A stretch of 64,000 nt of DNA from Halobacillus fulvus (GTDB taxonomy: Bacteria > Bacillota > Bacilli > Bacillales > Halobacillaceae), in the NCBI GenBank assembly GCA_004078665.1, contig SCFO01000003.1, forward strand, positions 186,001 to 250,000, read 5' to 3'. Positions 57,913 through 64,000 of the stretch are shown here, one piece after another (the first letter of the stretch is position 1; each line of letters starts with the position of its first letter). The notes below the pieces were generated by a model. The model made no database searches and was not told the origin of the DNA. It was given only the letters and a program-made list of their open reading frames with translations. Both the position numbers and the translations under genes were made by a program.

Positions 57913-58167
57913 GTGAGTCGAACATTTACCCATATTTTCAACATACTTGTCGGTATTTTAATCGTAGCGGAAGGGGCCGTCTACATTTTTATGAACAATA
58001 AAGATGGAGAGTTGCACCTCCGCAGTATGATCATGACAGCACTTCTGCTTCTGGCATGGGGGATGTCTTACCGCAAGCAGGTCGTTGGTGACAATGCAAG
58101 TGCCTGGCTGATTGTGACGATCATCATTATGATCCCGATGATTTTACCGTGGCTGTTCTTTATTTAA
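57913..58167 (+). CDS. Small membrane protein
   Basis: An 84-residue membrane protein with three hydrophobic segments (about 7-26, 36-48 and 60-82). The start is a GTG with AAGGAGAG 13 bases upstream; the ATG at 57880 lacks a site. I do not recognise a named family; the short N-terminal RTFTHIFNILVGILIVAEG pattern is common in small Bacillus membrane proteins. It converges on another small membrane protein gene through a shared terminator. Confidence 0.65.
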   Translation: MSRTFTHIFNILVGILIVAEGAVYIFMNNKDGELHLRSMIMTALLLLAWGMSYRKQVVGDNASAWLIVTIIIMIPMILPWLFFI

Positions 58168-58187
58168 CTTTAATCATGAATAGAGGA

Positions 58188-58230
58188 AAAGAGAGTGTTT
58201 GAAACCTTTTCAAACACTCTCTCTTTTTTA
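58188..58230. terminator. Bidirectional terminator
   Basis: AGAGAGTGTTTGAAA pairs with TTTCAAACACTCTCT, an almost perfect 15-base stem, with A and T tracts on both sides. Confidence 0.92.
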
Positions 58231-58232
58231 CT

Positions 58233-58502
58233 TCATCCGAGCCACATCCACAATCCGATGACTCCGAACATCAGGGCTGAAATGAGATAAACATAACCGA
58301 ATATCCTATGCTTTGTTTCTTCGCTGGAGGTTTCGACAGCTCCGGAGAAAACGAGGAATAAAATGGCGATGATATAGAGGGTCAGCTCTACCCCTACATA
58401 GGGTGGCTGCTTGTACAGTAGCCATGCTTCAGCAGGTATAGCCGTTAGCAAAGGTATATACAAAGGATTAAAGCGATCTCGTATTTGTTTCTTTTCGCTC
58501 AT
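58233..58502 (-). CDS. Small membrane protein
   Basis: An 89-residue membrane protein with three hydrophobic segments (about 15-30, 37-55 and 68-88) ending GLWMWLG. The start ATG at 58502 follows GGGGTG; the longer frame from 58529 does not have one. I do not recognise the family. It converges on the gene for another small membrane protein and is divergent from the first BCCT transporter gene. No function can be proposed from sequence. Confidence 0.65.
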   Translation of the reverse strand: MSEKKQIRDRFNPLYIPLLTAIPAEAWLLYKQPPYVGVELTLYIIAILFLVFSGAVETSSEETKHRIFGYVYLISALMFGVIGLWMWLG

Positions 58503-58692
58503 GGAAAACACCCCACGTGTTATTTTCATATTTCGATATTCTTTTACAAAATAGGGTATAGATACAGAGGGCGTGCAGTAATCCCGTTCTAAATTCTACT
58601 TAAGGCATGAACATCCCCCTTGCCCCCTCACCATTGTAACATTCTCCGTGCGGTAGTGAATGATTTGAAAAATTGGAAAGGAATGATTTTGG

Positions 58693-60327
58693 ATGAATAC
58701 GAAGATGATTGATTGGCCAACGTTTATTGGAGCATTGATTCTCTTACTCGGTGTCACCATTCCATTGATTGTGTTTCCGGAAGCTGGACAATCGGTAGTC
58801 AACGAAGCGAACGAATTTGTCTCCGGTAATTTCGGAGCCCTCTATATTGTGATGGGACTCGTCATTTTCTTGTTTTTAGTTTTTGTTGCATTCAGTAAGA
58901 ATGGATCTATCAAGCTAGGCGATGAGGGAGAAGATCCTGAATTCAACACGTTTTCTTGGGCCGCCATGCTGTTTGCGGCAGGAATCGGATCTAGTATTTT
59001 GTACTGGGCTGTCATCGAATGGGCGTATTATTATCAGGGCCCTCCATTTGGGCTCGAAGCGGGGTCCCAAGAAGCGATCCAATGGGCTACAGCTTACGGT
59101 ATTTTTCACTGGGGACCGATTGCCTGGGCGATTTACACGTTGCCAGCATTGCCGATCGCTTATTTCTATTATGTAAGGAAAAAGCCTGTGCTGAAAGTTA
59201 GTGAGGCTGTGCGTCCTGTCCTTGGAAACGCGGTAGATGGACCGCTTGGAACGATCATTGATGTCCTGTTTATGTTCGGTCTGATGGGAGGAGCGGGAAC
59301 GACGCTTGCCCTTGGAACACCGATGATTGCTGAAGGTGTGAGTGATTTGACAGGCATCCCAGCTAATCTGGGAACACAGTCGGTCATTATGCTTTTATGT
59401 ACATTAATATTTGCTGTAAGTGCTTATTCGGGACTAAAACGAGGCATTAAAGTTTTAAGTGATATTAATCTATGGCTATCGATTTTTATCTTAGCTTTTA
59501 TCTTTATTTTTGGACCGACACGCTTTATTAGTGAAACGACGGTGAACAGTGTCGGGATTCTTGCAGACAACTTCTTCAAAATGGCGACGTGGCTCGAACC
59601 TTTTGGCAATCTCGGTGGATTTGAAGAAACGCTATTCCCAGAATCTTGGACGGTTTTTTATTGGGCATGGTGGCTTGTGTATGCACCGTTCGTCGGTTTG
59701 TTCGTTGCTCGTATTTCACGCGGAAGAACGATCCGACAGATGGTGCTTGGGACGATGGTGTACGGAACGCTTGGATGTATTTTGTTCTTCGGAATCATGG
59801 GGAACTTCGGACTTTACTTACAGCTGACAGGCACCTATGATGTCATCGCGTTTCTGAATGAAAACGGTGCGCCGGCGACGATCATCGAAATTATTAATCA
59901 GCTGCCGTTAGCCAAATTCATGGTTTTGGTCTTTACAATTCTTGCAATTATTTTCCTAGCGACGACGTTCGACTCTTCTTCCTACATTCTGGCTTCTGTT
60001 GTCCAAAAAAGTGTAGAAGGCGAACCGTTACGCTGGAACCGTCTGTTTTGGGCATTTGCTCTATGTCTGATGCCGCTGACTCTCCTTTATTTAGGAGGTT
60101 TGGGGACCCTTCAAACGGCTAGTATTGTCGGAGGATTTCCATTGATCTTCATTATGTTCCTTCTCGCTTGGTCGTTTATGAGGGCATCCAATCAGGATAT
60201 TCGGGCCTCTGAAAGCTATGAGTCAAGCACGATATACATTGAACGCTGGAACAAGAAAAAACCTAAGAAACGTAAACGTTCAGCACTTGAGGTACTGGAA
60301 GATAAAAAAGACGAAGATGATGAATAA
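58693..60327 (+). CDS. BCCT family osmolyte transporter, copy 1
   Basis: A 544-residue sodium-coupled transporter of the betaine/choline/carnitine family with twelve membrane segments. Family marks are MLFAAGIGSSILYWAVIEWAYY, GIFHWGPIAWAIYTLPALPIAYF, MFGLMGGAGTTLALGTPM, ESWTVFYWAWWLVYAPFVGLFVARISRGRT and ATTFDSSSYILAS. The HWGP form is closer to CaiT than to the HWGLH of betaine carriers, so the ligand is open. A cytoplasmic lysine-rich, then acidic tail follows. It would import a compatible solute in salt. RBS GGAAAGGAATG is weak but matches that of the second copy. Terminator follows. Confidence 0.93.
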   Translation: MNTKMIDWPTFIGALILLLGVTIPLIVFPEAGQSVVNEANEFVSGNFGALYIVMGLVIFLFLVFVAFSKNGSIKLGDEGEDPEFNTFSWAAMLFAAGIGSSILYWAVIEWAYYYQGPPFGLEAGSQEAIQWATAYGIFHWGPIAWAIYTLPALPIAYFYYVRKKPVLKVSEAVRPVLGNAVDGPLGTIIDVLFMFGLMGGAGTTLALGTPMIAEGVSDLTGIPANLGTQSVIMLLCTLIFAVSAYSGLKRGIKVLSDINLWLSIFILAFIFIFGPTRFISETTVNSVGILADNFFKMATWLEPFGNLGGFEETLFPESWTVFYWAWWLVYAPFVGLFVARISRGRTIRQMVLGTMVYGTLGCILFFGIMGNFGLYLQLTGTYDVIAFLNENGAPATIIEIINQLPLAKFMVLVFTILAIIFLATTFDSSSYILASVVQKSVEGEPLRWNRLFWAFALCLMPLTLLYLGGLGTLQTASIVGGFPLIFIMFLLAWSFMRASNQDIRASESYESSTIYIERWNKKKPKKRKRSALEVLEDKKDEDDE

Positions 60328-60351
60328 TGGAATTTGAATAATATTGTCAAA

Positions 60352-60400
60352 AGAAGCGCATGAAGACCCGGCTAAAGCCTGGTCTCATGCGCTTTTTTTC
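60352..60400 (+). terminator. Terminator of BCCT copy 1
   Basis: AAGCGCATGAAGACC and GGTCTCATGCGCTT pair, followed by a long T run. A terminator of similar sequence follows copy 2. Confidence 0.9.
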
Positions 60401-60495
60401 TTTTATCACCGTCAGATTCCTTTATTGGTATTCTTTGCATTCTTTTACATCATTCGACACTTCAGGGGGCTATTGAACTAGAATTAGAAAGAAAT

Positions 60496-60524
60496 TTGTC
60501 ATCTATACTCTTTATTGTTACAAT
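60496..60524 (+). promoter_or_regulatory. Sigma-A promoter of BCCT copy 2
   Basis: TTGTCA (60496-60501), 17 bases, TACAAT (60519-60524). Confidence 0.5.
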
Positions 60525-60619
60525 CATTTTCGTGTTTGTTTGCTTCCCTATACTAATACCTCGCAAGATCGATCCTCCAACAACAAGAACGTATAAATCT
60601 GAGAAAGGAAGGATTTTGG

Positions 60620-62248
60620 ATGAAGACGAAATTGATCGATTGGCCGACGTTTATAGGCGCTTTAGTTCTATTGCTTGGTACAACCATTCCGTTAGTCGTA
60701 TTCCCGGAAGGTGGACAGATCTTTGTCAACCAAGCAAATGAATTTGTATCTGGAAACTTTGGAGCCCTTTATATGGTGATGGGGCTTGTAATCTTTCTGT
60801 TTCTTGTATATGTAGCATTCAGCAAGAACGGTTCAATCAAATTAGGTGACGAAGGAGAAAAGCCTGAATTCAACACGTTTTCCTGGGCCGCTATGTTGTT
60901 TGCGGCAGGAATTGGATCAAGTATTCTATACTGGTCTGTGATTGAATGGGCTTATTATTATGAAGGACCTCCATTTGGACTCGAGCCCAATTCGAAAGAA
61001 GCGATCCAGTGGTCCACGGCATACGGGATTTTTCACTGGGGTCCAATCGCATGGGCGATTTATACATTACCGGCGCTGCCGATCGCATATTTCTATTATG
61101 TGCGTAAAAAGCCAGTTCTGAAAGTTAGTGAAGCGGTTCGTCCGGTACTCGGTAATGCTGTCGACGGACCAATCGGAACAATTATCGATGTTCTGTTTAT
61201 GTTCGGACTGATGGGAGGAGCTGGAACATCTCTTGCACTCGGAACACCGATGATCGCTGAAGGTGTCAGCGAATTGACAGGACTTCCAGTGAACTTAGGT
61301 ACACAAACAGCCATTATGCTTCTTTGTACCCTGATTTTTGCTGTTAGTGCTTATTCAGGACTAAAACGAGGAATTAAGTTTTTAAGTGATATCAACCTGT
61401 GGCTGTCTATTTTTATTTTGGCGTTTATCTTTATTTTTGGTCCGACGCGCTTTATTAGTGAGACAACGGTAAATAGTGTCGGTATTCTAGCAGATAATTT
61501 CTTCAAGATGGCGACGTGGCTTGAGCCATTCGGGAATTATGGCGCTTTTGAGGAAACGCTCTTCCCTGAATCATGGACTGTCTTTTACTGGGCATGGTGG
61601 CTCGTGTATGCACCGTTCGTCGGATTGTTTGTTGCCCGTATTTCCCGTGGTCGAACAGTGCGTCAAATGGTTCTTGGTACAATGGTATATGGAACGTTTG
61701 GATCGATCCTGTTCTTTGGAATCATGGGGAATTTCGGTCTTTACCTGCAATTGACAGGCGGATTCGATGTCATTGCTTATCTGAATGAATACGGGGCACC
61801 TGCTACCATTATCGAGGTCATTAACCAGCTGCCATTAGCAAGAGTCATGGTATTAGCCTTTACGGTGCTTGCTCTTATTTTCCTTGCAACGACGTTCGAT
61901 TCTTCCTCCTACATTCTGGCTTCTGTCGTACAGAAAAATGTGGAAGGAGAGCCGTTGCGCTGGAACCGTTTGTTCTGGGCATTCTCATTGTGCATTATGC
62001 CACTAGCGCTCCTCTATTTAGGTGGTCTCAGCACGTTGCAAACGGCGAGTATCGTCGGAGGATTCCCGCTGATCTTTATCATGTTCCTGCTTGCATGGTC
62101 GTTTATGAGGGCTTCCAATCAGGATATTCAAGCCTCTGACCAATACGAGCCTAGTACGATTCACATTGAACGCTGGAAGAAGAAAAAGAAAAAACGAAAG
62201 CGTTCAGCTCTTGAAGTTCTACAGGATAAACCTAATGATGATGAGTAA
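60620..62248 (+). CDS. BCCT family osmolyte transporter, copy 2
   Basis: A 542-residue BCCT transporter, a recent tandem duplicate of the preceding one. I count about 18 differences in the first 142 residues, mostly conservative, and the core motifs (GIFHWGPIAWAIYTLP, ISRGRTVRQMVLGT, TTFDSSSYILAS) are the same. Differences cluster at the extracellular ends and in the tail. Even the ribosome-site region (GGAAGGATTTTGGATGAA) and the terminator resemble those of copy 1, so the unit was duplicated with its flanks. It has its own promoter. The pair may differ in affinity or regulation. Confidence 0.93.
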   Translation: MKTKLIDWPTFIGALVLLLGTTIPLVVFPEGGQIFVNQANEFVSGNFGALYMVMGLVIFLFLVYVAFSKNGSIKLGDEGEKPEFNTFSWAAMLFAAGIGSSILYWSVIEWAYYYEGPPFGLEPNSKEAIQWSTAYGIFHWGPIAWAIYTLPALPIAYFYYVRKKPVLKVSEAVRPVLGNAVDGPIGTIIDVLFMFGLMGGAGTSLALGTPMIAEGVSELTGLPVNLGTQTAIMLLCTLIFAVSAYSGLKRGIKFLSDINLWLSIFILAFIFIFGPTRFISETTVNSVGILADNFFKMATWLEPFGNYGAFEETLFPESWTVFYWAWWLVYAPFVGLFVARISRGRTVRQMVLGTMVYGTFGSILFFGIMGNFGLYLQLTGGFDVIAYLNEYGAPATIIEVINQLPLARVMVLAFTVLALIFLATTFDSSSYILASVVQKNVEGEPLRWNRLFWAFSLCIMPLALLYLGGLSTLQTASIVGGFPLIFIMFLLAWSFMRASNQDIQASDQYEPSTIHIERWKKKKKKRKRSALEVLQDKPNDDE

Positions 62249-62271
62249 AATCGAATAAAATAAAAGTGAAT

Positions 62272-62323
62272 AGAAAAAGCGCATGGAGTCAGGTGGAAAA
62301 TGCTGATTTCATGCGCTTTTTTA
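62272..62323 (+). terminator. Terminator of BCCT copy 2
   Basis: AAAAAGCGCATG (62274-62285) pairs with CATGCGCTTTTT (62310-62321), with a CTGA and TCAG inner pair. It shares the GCGCATG arm with the copy 1 terminator. The rest of the gap to 62548 holds a weak repeat-like stretch near 62345-62385 and no gene. Confidence 0.88.
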
Positions 62324-62548
62324 GTTTGAGTTTGTTTAAACTGCGTCGATTTCCTATACCAAAGCTTGGTGGGGAGGCAACGTCAAGAGAGTTTTATGAT
62401 TTGTATAGTTCTTTTACTTATTTAATATCTCTAGATCCAATCACCCCTGATTTTACTAGGTGTTATTTTTATTTAACTCCACCAGATTTTTCAGGTTGAT
62501 TGGGACTCATAAAAGGGTATAAATATAATAAAAAGAAGGTGGGATCTT

Positions 62549-62764
62549 ATGCTGTTGAATGCGATTGGGTTTCTGATCGTCGGGATTGCCACGTTTATTT
62601 TGATGATCATTGTCGGCTATAAAGTGTTCGTCAAGAAGCAAAGGGTAGACACAGCCAACGCCTATACGCCTTTTGATTATATTACTGGACAGTCGAACGA
62701 TGAATTTCAAGAGGGCTTTGTGCTTGAAGAAAAGAATGGGAAGGATAGAAAAAACGCTCCCTGA
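62549..62764 (+). CDS. DUF3951 family small membrane protein
   Basis: A 71-residue protein with one N-terminal membrane segment (about 4-28, LNAIGFLIVGIATFILMIIVGYKVF) and a polar cytoplasmic tail containing YTPFDYITGQSNDEFQE, the pattern of the DUF3951 family of Bacillaceae. The function is unknown. RBS AGAAGGTGGG lies before the ATG. The stop codon lies in the terminator that follows. Confidence 0.82.
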   Translation: MLLNAIGFLIVGIATFILMIIVGYKVFVKKQRVDTANAYTPFDYITGQSNDEFQEGFVLEEKNGKDRKNAP

Positions 62765-62786
62765 TTTGGGGAGCGTTTAGTTTTAT
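62752..62786. terminator. Bidirectional terminator
   Basis: AAACGCTCCC pairs with GGGAGCGTTT, between convergent genes. Confidence 0.9.
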
Positions 62787-63478
62787 AAATAGTCATTCAC
62801 ATCAGAAAGGGAAAAGTCGCCGCTGTCATGAAGGAACTGCCGTAACAAGTGCAAATGATCTCCACCAACGAGCATAAGGACACGGTCTTCGGGTTCAGTG
62901 ATTCTGGCTAAGTTGGCTGCAATGGCAAGATCTCTGTGATGCCATTGTTTAAGCCAGGAGACACCTACTTGATGCTGGCGGTCTCCAACAAGCGTCAGCT
63001 TCATATAAATTTTTTGCAACGTACGGATATAGTCCGGATGATTGATTGTTTTTAACCGCTCAATGAGAGAGGTGCTTGTGTCCATCTCTTGAAGCTTTCC
63101 TTGAATCGCTGCAATTTCCGTGAATAGTTCAGGTTGATGCTCTTTGGCCCATTCAAACACCTGATTCAGGGAAGGTGACGTCATGTCGACGATTTCATCT
63201 ACAGGGTATAGTGTTGGGTGATCGAGAGCATGCGCCAAACGGAATGCGAATTGTTCGACTTCATCATAGGTCAACGTAAGCTTTCCGTCTTGAAAGTCTC
63301 GGTATTTGCGATCGAGCTCCTCTTCCACTAAGAATGATTTTTCTACGGCAATTTTTGTAGGTTGATAAGCTTCTAATTGTTTGACGATGCGCAAGATGTC
63401 CTCCATTTGTTCATTTACGGCTTGAGGTTCCATTGAAAAGTGAAACGTTCCGAATAATAGAATGTCTGGCTTCTTCAA
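62783..63478 (-). CDS. TIKI/TraB-fold protein (DUF5694)
   Basis: A 231-residue protein with the pattern of the TIKI/TraB superfamily: LLFGTFHFSME at the N-terminus, TKIAVEKSFL, and at the end WHHRDLAIAANLARITEPEDRVLMLVGGDHLHLLRQFL with conserved arginine, asparagine and GxxH. Related proteins include metalloproteases and haem-binding or pheromone-shutdown proteins; this subfamily (DUF5694) has no known function. No signal peptide is present. The start is TTG with GGTGG seven bases upstream; no ATG serves better. Single gene, convergent with the DUF3951 gene. Confidence 0.78.
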   Translation of the reverse strand: MKKPDILLFGTFHFSMEPQAVNEQMEDILRIVKQLEAYQPTKIAVEKSFLVEEELDRKYRDFQDGKLTLTYDEVEQFAFRLAHALDHPTLYPVDEIVDMTSPSLNQVFEWAKEHQPELFTEIAAIQGKLQEMDTSTSLIERLKTINHPDYIRTLQKIYMKLTLVGDRQHQVGVSWLKQWHHRDLAIAANLARITEPEDRVLMLVGGDHLHLLRQFLHDSGDFSLSDVNDYL

Positions 63479-63573
63479 CCTATACCACCATCCTCTCTAA
63501 CTATCATTTTTACTTCACAAAACATTTTCTCTTATTCACTCAAAAGGTAGAGAACGCTAACTTAAATAGTTGT

Positions 63574-63697
63574 CTCTGTTAAAGCTTAATGTTGATACTA
63601 GAAAGCTTCCGTTTTTCATACCAGAGCTTGGTGGAGCGGGAAATAACTGCCACAGGCGGGCGCTGAGCTTCCTCGGAGCAAAGCGCCTGTGGGGTCC
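63574..63697. repeat. Dispersed palindromic repeat, copy E
   Basis: Begins CTCTGTTAAAGCTTAATG, continues GAGCGGGAAATAACTG and GGCGGGCGCTGAGCTTCC, then ends at GGGGTC. The left half matches copy D and the right half copies B and C, so it links the two parts of the family. The right end is missing. Confidence 0.8.
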
Positions 63698-63710
63698 AAG
63701 TGAAAGAATC

Positions 63711-64000
63711 CTAAAATTTAAATGCAGGAAGCACTTCTTCCCCTAATTCTTCTACCACTTCTTTGACGGGACGCTTGTTTTTAGATAGTCCGAACATAAT
63801 ATGATTGATGCCGATCTGTCTGTATTTTTCCAAAATCGGAATTAGGTGATGACGGCCGACTCTGTAACCGGCTGGAATTTTTTCAGCCTTTTGATCAGGG
63901 TTATCCGTTAGCTCAAGAGGCAATGGCATGAAAAATGGACGGAACACGTCTCCATGATATTGCTTTACTTTATCTCGATATTGGTCAATAATCATCTGTT
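63711..64000 (-). CDS. LLM class oxidoreductase, C-terminal end (partial)
   Basis: The 3' part of a minus-strand gene that starts beyond the window; the frame is open from base 64000 to the stop at 63711. About 95 residues are visible, ending GVNHIMFGLSK-like text (IGINHIMFGLSKNKRP, EELGEEVLPAFKF), with VGRHHLIPILEKYRQIGI before it. This fits the C-terminus of luciferase-like monooxygenases, which use FMN or F420 to oxidise or reduce small organic molecules. The ATG at 63995 is probably internal. A repeat copy ends 14 bases after the stop. Confidence 0.7.
   Translation of the reverse strand, partial: QMIIDQYRDKVKQYHGDVFRPFFMPLPLELTDNPDQKAEKIPAGYRVGRHHLIPILEKYRQIGINHIMFGLSKNKRPVKEVVEELGEEVLPAFKF

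Noticed and set aside
62340-62390. Sequence resembling the left part of repeat copies D and E
   Set aside because: Only short scattered matches such as ATACCAAAGCTTGG; not enough to call a copy.

Overview
The window looks like chromosome from a moderately halophilic, endospore-forming member of the Bacillaceae, close to Halobacillus or a relative. The reasons are the many Bacillus subtilis type genes (mreBH, ydaT, ywbE, yfkJIH, yfkD/yfkC, yfjP, pdaA, zosA, yjlB-like), a CotY/CotZ spore coat protein, strong AGGAGG ribosome binding sites with frequent GTG and TTG starts, sigma-B, PerR, Zur and FadR type sites, and a tandem pair of BCCT osmolyte transporters. No rRNA, tRNA, CRISPR array, prophage or complete insertion sequence was seen. 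Many rho-independent terminators separate short operons.

Layout. 1-3006: end of proB, proA, a nucleotidyltransferase and a DinB-like protein. 3051-3593: coat protein on the minus strand. 3823-13180: a long plus-strand acyl-CoA catabolic operon with two acyl-CoA dehydrogenases, an SDR, a TetR regulator, a 3-hydroxyacyl-CoA dehydrogenase, a thioesterase, an APH-type kinase, a ComB-like phosphatase, an enoyl-CoA hydratase and a quinone oxidoreductase. It is preceded by a FadR-like box and a TetR-type palindrome. 13393-25500: small accessory genes, the pxpB-pxpC-pxpA 5-oxoprolinase genes, a stress cluster (ydaT, a second DUF2188 protein, ywbE), oxidoreductases, a channel-like protein, a cell-wall peptidase and panE. 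25510-32331: small membrane proteins, a DMT-Crp-DMT operon, mreBH, and a YkgJ/MOSC/deaminase/DUF1992 run. 32387-47400: an AGCS symporter, sigma-B yfkJIH, PerR-linked zosA, an amino-acid ABC transporter without an ATPase gene, the znuC-znuB-zur and znuA zinc loci, an MFS exporter, OsmC, yfkD and yfkC. 47486-64000: an antiporter, pdaA, a DNA glycosylase, a PAS histidine kinase, YitT, an acyl-CoA synthetase, a cupin, two BCCT transporters, a TIKI-like protein and the end of an LLM oxidoreductase.

The most interesting unit is the 3930-13136 operon. Its first dehydrogenase carries an ADGPDEVH motif where beta-oxidation enzymes have the catalytic EGT, and it sits with an APH-fold kinase and an SDR. 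That is the gene set of the ACAD10/11 and Pseudomonas levulinate (LvaA/LvaC/LvaD) pathways, in which 4-hydroxyacyl-CoAs are phosphorylated and isomerised to 3-hydroxyacyl-CoAs. A ComB-like phosphatase gene overlaps the kinase gene, which I do not know from those pathways. The other genes could finish the beta-oxidation steps, although no thiolase is present here.

A second theme is a dispersed palindromic intergenic repeat, with four good copies and one remnant. Metal and stress regulation is readable from sequence: a PerR box at zosA, Zur-like boxes at znuC and znuA, and sigma-B promoters at ydaT and yfkJ. Two intergenic stretches hold broken open frames.
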